64,000 nucleotides of DNA from Sphingobacteriales bacterium (GTDB lineage Bacteria > Bacteroidota > Bacteroidia > Chitinophagales > Chitinophagaceae), in the NCBI GenBank assembly GCA_012270485.1, contig JAAXIF010000028.1, forward strand, positions 1 to 64,000. Reading direction: 5' to 3'. Positions 27,670-34,378 of this stretch are shown here, in pieces; positions within the stretch are counted from its first letter, which is position 1, and every line of letters starts with the position of its first letter. The translations under genes and the position numbers were made by a program. The notes under the pieces were generated by a model. That model saw nothing but the letters and a program-made list of their open reading frames with translations, was not told the DNA's origin and made no database searches.

Positions 27670-27928
27670 CATCCAAAGTATTTACCTTCGGAAGTATATT
27701 CAAATCCATCGCTTCCTTTTCCAAGTTCTCTACGATCGATGTATTCAAATATTTTTTGATGTCCTCCACTTCGATATTGTTCTTCTCACAGATCCAAACA
27801 ATAGCATCAATGTAGGTCATCCGATTAGTCCGTACCGCTGTCTCCACCATCGTTGAGAACTTCTTCTTCGTCAGAAAGTTCTCTTTTGGTTGGGGTTGCG
27901 TGGACTCGTCTTGGATCTTCGTCACCAT
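27665..27928 (-). CDS. 33: Late transcription co-activator gp33
   Basis: 87 residues. LTKKKFSTMVETAVRTNRMTYIDAIVWICEKNNIEVEDIKKYL and a C-terminal EKEAMDLNILP match the gp33 family of marine T4-like phages ('LTKKKFSxLVExxVxxxxxxYxDAVLxxCEExxIexeDixkxi'). Gp33 joins the sliding clamp to RNA polymerase carrying the late sigma factor, which reads the TATAAATA boxes seen here. The start is kept at the first ATG since the conserved LTKKKFS would be lost otherwise; this forces a 104-base overlap with the upstream gene in another frame. Confidence 0.8.
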   Translation of the reverse strand: MVTKIQDESTQPQPKENFLTKKKFSTMVETAVRTNRMTYIDAIVWICEKNNIEVEDIKKYLNTSIVENLEKEAMDLNILPKVNTLDV

Positions 27929-28469
27929 ACCATGATTCCTCTAGTTCCTTAGTCCAAGTCTGACCGATGTCTGGATACCACACTCCGTGTGATCTCTTGG
28001 GTGTTCCGTCTGGATAGTAGGACATAGCGATACAGACTTTCTTAACTCTGTTCTCCATGTTCTCACCATAACGAAAATCACCCCAGTGTCCAGTAGTCAG
28101 ATAGGACTTCATGTTTCTAATATAAGTCTGAAGATCAAGGTACTCAGATCTCTCTTGCCATTTGGAAGAGTTCTTCATCGTACTCATACCTTTCAACTTC
28201 AGTTCATTACTCTTTATCCACTCCTTGACCTTTAACGGATGTAAGAAATGATCATCCTCAAGATCACGGATAGAATGGTGGACAGTCTTTAAACCAGTAT
28301 GACCACGTGCCTCTCTCGCCTTTGCAAGACGTTCAGCAGCTGCCTTTCTCTGTTCTTCGGTCATGGGTTTTCTTTTACGCTTGATCTTCTTGCGTTTGAA
28401 TCCCAATTGTTCCATAGCAGCTTCTTGTTTCTTTCTACGAGTTTCGGCTGCCTTCTGTCCTTTTGTCAT
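27825..28469 (-). CDS. Conserved early protein of the gp33-gp32 cluster
   Basis: 214 residues. N-terminal 60 residues are a highly basic helix (RKKQEAAMEQLGFKRKKIKRKRKPMTEEQRKAAAERLAKAREARG), followed by VHHSIRDLEDDHFLHPLKVKEWIKSNELKLKGM and a C-terminal segment VKKVCIAMSYYPDGTPKRSHGVWYPDIG. I recall a conserved protein of this type beside gp33 in marine T4-like phages, without a proven role. DNA or RNA binding is possible from the basic helix. The last ~34 codons overlap gp33. Confidence 0.65.
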   Translation of the reverse strand: MTKGQKAAETRRKKQEAAMEQLGFKRKKIKRKRKPMTEEQRKAAAERLAKAREARGHTGLKTVHHSIRDLEDDHFLHPLKVKEWIKSNELKLKGMSTMKNSSKWQERSEYLDLQTYIRNMKSYLTTGHWGDFRYGENMENRVKKVCIAMSYYPDGTPKRSHGVWYPDIGQTWTKELEESWYGDEDPRRVHATPTKRELSDEEEVLNDGGDSGTD

Positions 28470-28472
28470 AAA

Positions 28473-28736
28473 CTACTCTATCGGTTGGAAAGTTAGTAAT
28501 GAATCATAACGGAATGATCTCCATTCCTGTAGAACTAAGTCGAACACCCTACATGCAACCTCATGGTTGTTAGGTTCTTTGTCTGACTTAGGACGTTTGT
28601 CTTCTGGTATCATATCGGATACCAGTGTCGCTTTCATTTGACGGACTTCTCCGTCTTTCACTTTGGTAAACGATAAGTCTACCATACCATCCCTGAGCAT
28701 GTCAAGGATTTCTTCTTTACTATATGATATAGCCAT
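28473..28736 (-). CDS. Small SH3-like fold protein (DUF2693/WYL_2-type)
   Basis: 87 residues: YSKEEILDMLRDGMVDLSFTKVKDGEVRQMKATLVSDMIPEDKRP..., then ACRVFDLVLQEWRSFRYDSLLTFQPIE. The 'VxFTKKDGxxRxMxATL...IPxxxxP....vxVfDle...WRSFrxdsl' pattern is that of DUF2693 proteins. Function unknown; I infer nucleic-acid or modulator role only from the fold. In the same leftward early operon as gp33. Confidence 0.7.
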   Translation of the reverse strand: MAISYSKEEILDMLRDGMVDLSFTKVKDGEVRQMKATLVSDMIPEDKRPKSDKEPNNHEVACRVFDLVLQEWRSFRYDSLLTFQPIE

Positions 28737-28751
28737 TATATATTACTCCTT

Positions 28752-29114
28752 CTATTTTGAAAACTTACCAGCGTGTAAGTCATTCAACCATTTATCGGTT
28801 TGGTCGAACCAAATGATTACCTTCTCAAAAGACTTCAACAAGTCTTCAATAGAATTGAGTTCGGTAGTCGATGGTTCACCCTCACCAGTTTTACCTTCTT
28901 TACGATCTAGGTAAAAACGAATTGTCTCAACATAGACATCACGAATCACTTCGATCGCAACTGCTTCCGCCTCATCTGGTTTGATGTCGGGAAGATCTGC
29001 ATACTTACGCATCTCTGGTGAATTACTCACCGCAGACTCGTCAGTCTTCAAGGGTACACTACTGTCACCCTTTGTTGCACGACTCTTTGGAGTCGCCTTC
29101 TTTGCTGTTGCCAT
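28752..29114 (-). CDS. Hypothetical small acidic protein
   Basis: 120 residues from the chosen ATG (MATAKKATPKSRATKG); an ATG 12 bases earlier is possible. A basic, Ser/Thr-rich first third is followed by helical DEAEAVAIEVIRDVYVETIRFYLDRK and IEDLLKSFEKVIIWFDQTDKWLNDL. No family recognised. Follows the previous gene with a 2-base gap, so co-translated. Confidence 0.6.
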   Translation of the reverse strand: MATAKKATPKSRATKGDSSVPLKTDESAVSNSPEMRKYADLPDIKPDEAEAVAIEVIRDVYVETIRFYLDRKEGKTGEGEPSTTELNSIEDLLKSFEKVIIWFDQTDKWLNDLHAGKFSK

Positions 29115-29115
29115 A

Positions 29116-29331
29116 TTAATATTCATCCCCTATGCGAGTACTTTCATAAATTCCACCGTAGTGCGCCTTCGCATAGTCTTCTGCATCACTCCAGTGTATT
29201 GCGGACATGTCATCATACTTCTTGACCTGTTCCACTTGTCTATCAACTTCAAGATCACGCAACTTCTGTTTCTGAATCTTCTCAGCAGCTGCCTTGATCA
29301 TTGCATATCGTTGAACCTTATTTATCGCCAT
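29116..29331 (-). CDS. Hypothetical small helical protein
   Basis: 71 residues, Lys/Gln-rich helix (AMIKAAAEKIQKQKLRDLEVDRQVEQVKKYDD) with a C-terminal WSDAEDYAKAHYGG segment. The ATG overlaps the upstream gene's stop region (AAATGGCGATAA). No family recognised. Confidence 0.6.
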   Translation of the reverse strand: MAINKVQRYAMIKAAAEKIQKQKLRDLEVDRQVEQVKKYDDMSAIHWSDAEDYAKAHYGGIYESTRIGDEY

Positions 29332-29510
29332 TTAAACCATCCTTTCTTTTCGGTTTCAAAAGTTTTTTGATAATTGACAATCAACCACTTATCAAATTTT
29401 TTCACATACATTTCAAATTCCAACGGTTTCTCACCATACTGTTCACGTTCCGCACAGTTATCTAACCACATGTTACGTGCATAGTGCCAGAACTCATCCC
29501 CTCTCTCCAT
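29322..29510 (-). CDS. Hypothetical small protein
   Basis: 62 residues from an ATG preceded by GGAGG at 6 bases (the better start; the frame extends 7 codons upstream). Sequence MERGDEFWHYARNMWLDNCAEREQYGEKPLEFEMYVKKF... is aromatic and charged, no motif. Ends overlapping the following gene. Confidence 0.6.
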   Translation of the reverse strand: MERGDEFWHYARNMWLDNCAEREQYGEKPLEFEMYVKKFDKWLIVNYQKTFETEKKGWFKWR

Positions 29511-29511
29511 A

Positions 29512-29925
29512 TTAAACCTCCAAGTCATCAAAAGGAAAACAATCTAGAAAGAGTGTACGTTCTAACCTGTACGCCTCTTTCTCCCAAGGTTGGTTCTTAT
29601 ATTTGAAACCAGACGCCTTACGACCTTTCCATGCAAACCCACCTTCACAGGTAAGTTGTCCTCTTAGGATCTGACGTGCATGAACCATCTCATGTGCGAG
29701 TGCCTGCATCTGTCTCATAAAACTTTTGTTCTTGGTCGCGATACTTAACGTGACCTCTTTGGTGTCTCCGCAACAGAGACCATCTGCCTCATCTTCTAAA
29801 ACTGTCTTGAATTCAATGTAGATATGTCGGCTGGTGAACCGATGGATTCCCAACGCCTTGAACAGATTACGTGCGTATTGATCGACAATCTGTTTCTTCT
29901 GGTGGCGACCTGATATCATGTACAT
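29512..29925 (-). CDS. SprT-like zinc metalloprotease
   Basis: 137 residues with zinc motif HEMVHARQ (H78, E79, H82) and a downstream PWEKEAYRL glutamate as third ligand, the SprT-domain layout. SprT/Spartan family proteins act on DNA-bound proteins; here a small phage member might clear DNA-protein crosslinks or cut a host protein (inference). First gene after a consensus sigma-70 promoter, leader with GAGAGAGG. Confidence 0.72.
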   Translation of the reverse strand: MYMISGRHQKKQIVDQYARNLFKALGIHRFTSRHIYIEFKTVLEDEADGLCCGDTKEVTLSIATKNKSFMRQMQALAHEMVHARQILRGQLTCEGGFAWKGRKASGFKYKNQPWEKEAYRLERTLFLDCFPFDDLEV

Positions 29926-29951
29926 GCAATACCTCTCTCTAGTATGTGACC

Positions 29952-29980
29952 ATTATAACAACAGTTGCAGAACTTGTCAA
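29952..29980 (-). promoter_or_regulatory. Consensus sigma-70 early promoter
   Basis: TTGACA, 17 bases, TATAAT on the minus strand; preceded by AATAATGC. Drives the SprT-like gene and those downstream to gp32. Confidence 0.85.
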
Positions 29981-29983
29981 GCA

Positions 29984-30283
29984 TTATTTTCCAATATCTT
30001 TAATATTGTTTCTTCCGATTACCTGATATGCGCCTTTGTTATAAGCAGGTGCAATGGTATAATTAGATGATATATCGATCTTCTCTTGTTTGGTAGGTGA
30101 TTTTGTTTCATAAGATTTACCTTGTTCACTTAATGAAACACTTGGATAGTCTGGTGTGGATCGAACAAACTTCTGAGAAGGCACATATGGTTTGAACTCT
30201 GGTTCCTTCTTCTTTGGTGTAGTCCAATAGTTGGTTTTCTTTTTACGTCCTGTAGACGTGTGTCGCATACTACCGTAAAACAT
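29984..30283 (-). CDS. Hypothetical basic protein
   Basis: 99 residues starting MFYGSMRHTSTGRKKKTNYW, Lys/Pro/Ser-rich, probably partly disordered, ending in APAYNKGAYQVIGRNNIKDIGK. I recall similar small proteins in marine T4-like genomes, no known function. Last gene of its unit; the next promoter overlaps its 3' end. Confidence 0.55.
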   Translation of the reverse strand: MFYGSMRHTSTGRKKKTNYWTTPKKKEPEFKPYVPSQKFVRSTPDYPSVSLSEQGKSYETKSPTKQEKIDISSNYTIAPAYNKGAYQVIGRNNIKDIGK

Positions 30284-30291
30284 AATCTCTC

Positions 30292-31170
30292 CTAATAAAT
30301 CAATACCACTTCATAACCCGATATCTTGTCCGTACCCTTGCGTACTTTGAGTTGTTCAAGATATTGTATGTACATATAGTGTACACTGTAATTACACAAG
30401 TACAACTTGTTTCCACATACCGCAAACGGTACTAGTGATCCACCGTTAGACTTGTATTTAAAATAACCTTCAGTCGCACCCATAAATTGTGGTTGGAACC
30501 AATCATCAAGAATCACAACACCTTCTTGTGTTATACATCTCTCAACCAGTCGCAGATCGTTCTCTGCGTGTTCTGGATCATGACCACCATCTACAGATAT
30601 GAACTTGTACTTTCTAATACCAAGATCTTCGGGAATCATAGTCATCGAATCACCTTGGTGTATTATAACATTCTCTCCACGATTTTTCAAGTCTAAATTG
30701 CGAAGATTTTGATTGAACCATACCAGTTGGTCATTCATGACCTCTAGATCGTTTTCGGTGAAGTTGTATTCTTCGGTCACCCAGTTATCGGTTGGATCGC
30801 ATCCACCAGAGATACTGACATTATACTTTTGACCTTCTTGGAATAGATCGATCGCCATAGCATCTGAGTTGTCATCTATCAGTTGATTCAAAGCGATGAA
30901 AAACCAACCAAGGTGAACTCCGACCTCAGCAATACCGCCTTCTTTGTTGATAGGTAAACTTGAAATGAAATCAAGAAACCTTAGAGTCTGTTTGTAGTCA
31001 CGTTGTTCCATGAAACAATCGACTCTTTTATTTTTGGTGACATCTTCTTCCCACCATTTCAAACGACCATTACTATATTCCCACTCGTTATGAATAGGAA
31101 TATAGTACCGATCTTTTGATTGAAACTTTGTGTTGGTAGGTCTTTGAAAATCTATTTCATTGACTTTCAT
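30292..31170 (-). CDS. Class I SAM-dependent methyltransferase
   Basis: 292 residues. GGIAEVGVHLGWFFIALNQLI gives motif I region, MAIDLFQEG the acidic SAM contact, FISVDGGHDPEHAENDLRLVERCITQEGVVILDDW the catalytic-side motif of Methyltransf_24-type enzymes. The substrate is unknown; in a genome rich in glycosyltransferases a sugar O-methyltransferase is plausible. Operon partner of the small genes upstream. Confidence 0.75.
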   Translation of the reverse strand: MKVNEIDFQRPTNTKFQSKDRYYIPIHNEWEYSNGRLKWWEEDVTKNKRVDCFMEQRDYKQTLRFLDFISSLPINKEGGIAEVGVHLGWFFIALNQLIDDNSDAMAIDLFQEGQKYNVSISGGCDPTDNWVTEEYNFTENDLEVMNDQLVWFNQNLRNLDLKNRGENVIIHQGDSMTMIPEDLGIRKYKFISVDGGHDPEHAENDLRLVERCITQEGVVILDDWFQPQFMGATEGYFKYKSNGGSLVPFAVCGNKLYLCNYSVHYMYIQYLEQLKVRKGTDKISGYEVVLIY

Positions 31171-31306
31171 CTAGATAGTCTCCAGTCTTTTTGGATTCTT
31201 TCTTTTTGTCTTTGTGTGTCGCTGGTTTGTTAAACTTGTTTAAGTTTCGTGCGACAGGATTTTTTCTGGATTTGTGTAGTTCCCATGCGAGTCTTTTATT
31301 CTTCAT
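31157..31306 (-). CDS. Small basic conserved protein (49 aa)
   Basis: MKNKRLAWELHKSRKNPVARNLNKFNKPATHKDKKK... The NPVARNxNKFNKPATHxDKK block resembles a small conserved protein family of T4-like phages (DUF7230-type, by memory). Strongly basic, possibly nucleic-acid binding. Start overlaps the preceding gene; it ends overlapping the methyltransferase by 14 bases. Confidence 0.6.
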   Translation of the reverse strand: MKNKRLAWELHKSRKNPVARNLNKFNKPATHKDKKKESKKTGDYLDESQ

Positions 31307-31451
31307 ACTCCTCTATCTCCTTTAGAATACCAGTCAACTCACTTTGAACTAATGCAAAGGTATACAACAACTTGTCATCCGAGTTGACCGCTTTTTCCGT
31401 GTACTCTTGGATCTTATCCTTGAGTAATTGTATTATACGTTCTCTGTTCAA
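31296..31451 (-). CDS. Small helical protein with TTG start (51 aa)
   Basis: NRERIIQLLKDKIQEYTEKAVNSDDKLLYTFALVQSELTGILKEIEEYEE, read from a TTG that overlaps the upstream stop (TTGA) and has GAGGG 9 bases before it. No ATG exists in the frame. The overlap geometry and coherent helical sequence support it. Function unknown. Confidence 0.5.
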   Translation of the reverse strand: MNRERIIQLLKDKIQEYTEKAVNSDDKLLYTFALVQSELTGILKEIEEYEE

Positions 31452-31600
31452 TGACAGTGTCCCTCGTTAAGATGATATCCTACTAATGCGCCAAGTATGA
31501 AGATAACCCAGTCCATCAAGAAATGAAAAGACATGGCAAGCACTAGGATCTCCTTCCAGTGCTTTTGACATGTCTCTTTGTACTTATTAAATATCTTCAT
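31448..31600 (-). CDS. Small single-pass membrane protein (50 aa)
   Basis: Begins MKIFNKYKETCQKHWKEILVLAMSF; one hydrophobic segment (ILVLAMSFHFLMDWVIFILGALVGY) then a His/Glu-rich tail HLNEGHCH. ATG overlaps the previous stop (ATGA). Function unknown; early membrane protein. Too short for usual gene callers. Confidence 0.6.
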   Translation of the reverse strand: MKIFNKYKETCQKHWKEILVLAMSFHFLMDWVIFILGALVGYHLNEGHCH

Positions 31601-31863
31601 AGATGTGAGATATTTATAAGTATCTTATCGACTTCTGACATGGTCAGATATCCAATGACATCTGAAGTGATTGGAGTGTCGTAACAAAGATCACCGCTCT
31701 CATCAAGAACTGCGAGTTCGTACTTACCGTCCTTACCACCATACGAGAAACTGTGTTTGACCACAGATGCACCGTAACCATTATCAAACTTGTAGAGTAG
31801 TTGATACCCATCGTGTGCATCTACTTTCTCTACCGTGCAACCACCCTTCATGACATTATTCAT
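31597..31863 (-). CDS. Conserved hypothetical protein of T4-like marine phages
   Basis: 88 residues: VEKVDAHDGYQLLYKFDNGYGASVVKHSFSYGGKDGKYELAVLD, then LCYDTPITSDVIGYLTMSEVDKIL. The 'GYQxLYKFxNGYGASVVxHxxSYGGxxGxYELAV' block is one I recall in several marine T4-like phages. Beta-rich, no motif; function unknown. Confidence 0.65.
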   Translation of the reverse strand: MNNVMKGGCTVEKVDAHDGYQLLYKFDNGYGASVVKHSFSYGGKDGKYELAVLDESGDLCYDTPITSDVIGYLTMSEVDKILINISHL

Positions 31864-32014
31864 CTAACTTATTCCCATAGTAGTCGTGCGTTCCAGCCCT
31901 CATTTGACGTTTACGTTCTTGAGACTCATACGCAGCTGCAAGTGAACCAAAAATTGCGAGTAAACTAAAAATCGCAACACCCAACATTACAACGATACCA
32001 CCAATGATTTCCAT
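31856..32014 (-). CDS. Small membrane protein (52 aa)
   Basis: MEIIGGIVVMLGVAIFSLLAIFGSLAAAYESQERKRQMRAG...: one N-terminal transmembrane segment (residues 3-27) and a basic cytoplasmic tail with RKRQMRAGTHDYYGN. The TGATG junction couples it to the upstream gene. Function unknown. Confidence 0.6.
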   Translation of the reverse strand: MEIIGGIVVMLGVAIFSLLAIFGSLAAAYESQERKRQMRAGTHDYYGNKLDE

Positions 32015-32427
32015 CAAACAACCTCCTTTATTTGCTGATGATATTCTGCCCTCTCCCCTTCGGGAAGCATGACATACGATTCTGTACCACCTTCATTGAA
32101 GTACAGACCTCTCTCGGCAATATAATTGCCGTAGAAGTTCTTGGTGAGGAAGTATGGGTACTCCCACTCATCCCACGGAGTCTCATCGAGATCGACTACA
32201 GAGTAGTCAATGATGTACTCCTCGAATCCCTTAGAGAAGGATTCGATCAGAGGCTTGACCTCCGCAACGATGTCCTTTGCGGACTGCGAGTTCACATCGA
32301 ACTCGACAACGTAGGTGGAACCACCCTTGAACTTCCAGTATTGGGGACATTCCCCAACTCCGTCCCAATCGTGGGCGCCATAGTTTTCCCTATGTTGGGT
32401 TCCAATCACAATCTTTGCTTTAGCCAT
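32014..32427 (-). CDS. Hypothetical early protein
   Basis: 137 residues from the ATG with GAGAGGA 8 bases upstream (MAKAKIVIGTQHRENYGAHDWDGVGECPQYWKFKGG); an upstream ATG lies too near the predicted transcript start. Acidic, aromatic, with YVVEFDVNSQSAKDIVAEVKPLIESF. No family recognised. First gene of an early unit. Confidence 0.6.
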   Translation of the reverse strand: MAKAKIVIGTQHRENYGAHDWDGVGECPQYWKFKGGSTYVVEFDVNSQSAKDIVAEVKPLIESFSKGFEEYIIDYSVVDLDETPWDEWEYPYFLTKNFYGNYIAERGLYFNEGGTESYVMLPEGERAEYHQQIKEVV

Positions 32428-32454
32428 ATCAAATTCCTCTCTCATTAAAACACT

Positions 32455-32483
32455 ATAATATCAAACTCAACAACTTTTGTCAA
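32455..32483 (-). promoter_or_regulatory. Sigma-70 early promoter
   Basis: TTGACA, 17 bases, TATTAT on the minus strand, preceded by AAAAAAGTGC. Overlaps the 3' end of the upstream gene. Confidence 0.8.
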
Positions 32484-32661
32484 GCACTTTTTTAAACTTT
32501 CTTCTCGCCTTTGACCATTGTTTCATCGGAGTCTTGAACCATATTTCTTCGGTAGTACCTTGTTTGATGTACCCAGCAAGATGACCTTTTCCATCAACGA
32601 TGTAGGTATGGTTGGGGACTTTGTGTTGTCCCCAATCAGTGACCTCAAGTAAGTATTCCAT
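32467..32661 (-). CDS. Hypothetical protein (64 aa)
   Basis: Start taken at the ATG of the TAATG junction (MEYLLEVTDWGQHKVPNHTYIVDGKGHLAGYIKQGT). Beta-rich with a basic helical end KQWSKARRKFKKVLDK. No family recognised. Its 3' end contains the -35 region of the next promoter. Confidence 0.6.
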   Translation of the reverse strand: MEYLLEVTDWGQHKVPNHTYIVDGKGHLAGYIKQGTTEEIWFKTPMKQWSKARRKFKKVLDKSC

Positions 32662-32951
32662 TAACACTTACCTTTGTAACCAAGAGTTCTCATCGCTTGA
32701 ACTGGAGTCGATTCCTCTTGCAACTTGATGTATTCCTCAACTGCAACATTTTTAACAAGGAAGTTGATCCATGCTTTGTATGGTTTGTAACCATACTTGA
32801 ACCTAGCGATGAACTCAGGTTTTGGTTTACCCACCCAAGACGGATGGCAGTTAGGTCTTGCGACCTCCATGTTGACAGACTTAGAGTGTCTGCCTCTATA
32901 CATGAGATACATACCATCCCATGTGAACTCTTCTTTAACAAACGCAGTCAT
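32661..32951 (-). CDS. Conserved hypothetical protein
   Basis: 96 residues: FTWDGMYLMYRGRHSK..ARPNCHPSW, then PEFIARFKYGYKPYKAWINFLVKNVAVEEYIKL. The 'FxWDGMYLxYRG...PEFIARFKxG...FLVKNxTVEEYf' pattern recurs in marine T4-like phages in my memory. No function known. Confidence 0.6.
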   Translation of the reverse strand: MTAFVKEEFTWDGMYLMYRGRHSKSVNMEVARPNCHPSWVGKPKPEFIARFKYGYKPYKAWINFLVKNVAVEEYIKLQEESTPVQAMRTLGYKGKC

Positions 32952-32953
32952 AA

Positions 32954-33079
32954 TTATGCTCCCATTCTCATTTCAAACTGTTCTTCGGCATAGTGTTCCG
33001 CTTCATCGTCACTCATACCCATTGCGAGACCTTCTTCAAAAAGCATCTCTTTCATTCTCTCATTCCAGTCACAACTCAT
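32954..33079 (-). CDS. Small acidic protein (41 aa)
   Basis: MSCDWNERMKEMLFEEGLAMGMSDDEAEHYAEEQFEMRMGA: acidic, helical, with AAGGAG upstream of the ATG. First gene after an early promoter. Function unknown. Confidence 0.5.
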   Translation of the reverse strand: MSCDWNERMKEMLFEEGLAMGMSDDEAEHYAEEQFEMRMGA

Positions 33080-33105
33080 CTTTACTCCTTATTTTCAATA
33101 CAAGT

Positions 33106-33134
33106 ATTATGACATACCCAACAGGTTTTGTCAA
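33106..33134 (-). promoter_or_regulatory. Sigma-70 early promoter with downstream palindrome
   Basis: TTGACA, 17 bases, CATAAT on the minus strand, preceded by TAAACGC. The -10 is followed by AATACTTGTATT (33097-33108), a palindrome shared with other early promoters. Confidence 0.8.
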
Positions 33135-33153
33135 GCGTTTATTATAAAAAAAG

Positions 33154-33161
33154 TATAAATA
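33154..33161 (+). promoter_or_regulatory. T4-type late promoter box (first of two)
   Basis: Exact TATAAATA on the plus strand in the divergent gap, 35 bases before the ATG of the late gene. Gives a normal-length leader, in contrast to the second box. Confidence 0.6.
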
Positions 33162-33183
33162 AATGGGTATAACGACAGAAAGG

Positions 33184-33191
33184 TATAAATA
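33184..33191 (+). promoter_or_regulatory. T4-type late promoter box, 5 bases before an ATG
   Basis: Exact TATAAATA reading TATAAATAacactATG. Same spacing as at 22176, so the predicted start is the A of the initiation codon. Confidence 0.7.
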
Positions 33192-33196
33192 ACACT

Positions 33197-33460
33197 ATGA
33201 GTAACGAACTATTCGATTTCGGTTTTACCCTAGTAGATGAGAATGAACTAGAGGCAGTTCAACAGGCACAGGCGACTGTGACTGCGACTTCGTCTACTGC
33301 GGAAGAAACCCAAGCAAAACTAGACAAACTATTTAATGCGATTCAACCACTGCTCAACAATCTGAAGATGAACCCAGAGAAAGAATACATCCTTTGGCCT
33401 AATCGTACTGAAAAGATTGAAGCGTTCGAGGATCACATTCAGTCAATTTACAAAGGGTAA
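33197..33460 (+). CDS. Conserved late protein
   Basis: 87 residues: MSNELFDFGFTLVDENELEAVQQAQ.., then KLDKLFNAIQPLLNNLKMNPEKEYILWPNRTEKIEAFEDHIQSIYKG. The 'FDFGFTxVDExELExVQ' start and 'NPEKxYIxWPNRxEKIExF' end are recalled from marine T4-like phages. No catalytic motif; probably virion- or packaging-associated since it is read late. Confidence 0.65.
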   Translation: MSNELFDFGFTLVDENELEAVQQAQATVTATSSTAEETQAKLDKLFNAIQPLLNNLKMNPEKEYILWPNRTEKIEAFEDHIQSIYKG

Positions 33461-33463
33461 ATT

Positions 33464-34378
33464 ATGTTCTATAGAGATGACCAAGAGACTATCATTAGGG
33501 ACACCGATCAACACGGTGATGCAATATTGACCTATGTCTCTCACGAAGATAAACTAGAGACGTACCGTTATATTAACAGTAGACTTGTGAACACAATCGC
33601 TTCGCAAGATCTTCTTATTAAATATAAAAACGAACAGGTACATATGGTTGCAGAGGCGATGAATCGTGCGCCCATGTATTGTAACTTCCTAACCTCTCGT
33701 GGTTACAACAACATCTTGTTTGTTGGTCATTTCGATATGGCACAATATCATTGGTATCTTGAACGAGATCTTTTAAATCCTAACACTAGGATGTACGACT
33801 CCTTCCCCCCAGAAAGATCTGGTGATACCTATTACCCAGACATCAATATCATCCTTCAGTTCATTCCTATCTTTATGAGACATTGGAACTACACACCCAA
33901 GGTGACTATTGTACGTCCACCCGAACCAAAGTATAAAGGTGTCATCCATCACTTGTACAACCTGTTCAGAGTATCAGATAATATAGTGAACAGTAACAAA
34001 CAGTACAAACACAGAGTAAACCATGAGTTCTATTTGAATGATTGGGATGGTGTTCGATTTGATGCGGTTGTGTTTGCTGGTGTACCTATGCAGAACGAAA
34101 CTCAGTCGTTTCAATTAGAAGAAGTTAAATCTAGGTTTGAACCTTATGTGACAAGTAACTGTGAGTATGTTGATATCTGGAACAACCAAGGTTTGGATAA
34201 CAATATGAGATTCTTCCGTGCAAGACGCCACGTAATGGATACTGCAAAAGATCTTGGTAATGTATTCTCTGCACGTTCGACATGGGATAAGTCAAACCGT
34301 AACCGTGGATACGCAGAAGAATTAAACTTTTTGAAACGTCAGATCAAAGTCTTCTCGACTGATCCAATTAGAGATTAA
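33464..34378 (+). CDS. Hypothetical late protein
   Basis: 304 residues, 3 bases after the previous gene, no recognised family. Middle part holds NNILFVGHFDMAQYHWYLERDLLN and FDAVVFAGVPMQNETQSFQLEEVKSRFEPYV, which look like a Rossmann-type alpha/beta region, but no nucleotide-binding motif is clear. Its stop and the stop of the opposite gene share the bases TTAA. Confidence 0.55.
   Translation: MFYRDDQETIIRDTDQHGDAILTYVSHEDKLETYRYINSRLVNTIASQDLLIKYKNEQVHMVAEAMNRAPMYCNFLTSRGYNNILFVGHFDMAQYHWYLERDLLNPNTRMYDSFPPERSGDTYYPDINIILQFIPIFMRHWNYTPKVTIVRPPEPKYKGVIHHLYNLFRVSDNIVNSNKQYKHRVNHEFYLNDWDGVRFDAVVFAGVPMQNETQSFQLEEVKSRFEPYVTSNCEYVDIWNNQGLDNNMRFFRARRHVMDTAKDLGNVFSARSTWDKSNRNRGYAEELNFLKRQIKVFSTDPIRD

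Noticed and set aside
31611-31618. TATAAATA late box before the small membrane protein
   Set aside because: It lies in the coding 3' end of the upstream gene, 10 bases before an ATG, and that gene cluster is otherwise early; chance is likely.
27652-33134. MotA-type middle promoter boxes (TGCTT) at the TTGACA sites
   Set aside because: TGCTT here is part of the -35 context, and the distance to the -10 is about 19 bases, not the 11-13 typical of MotA promoters.
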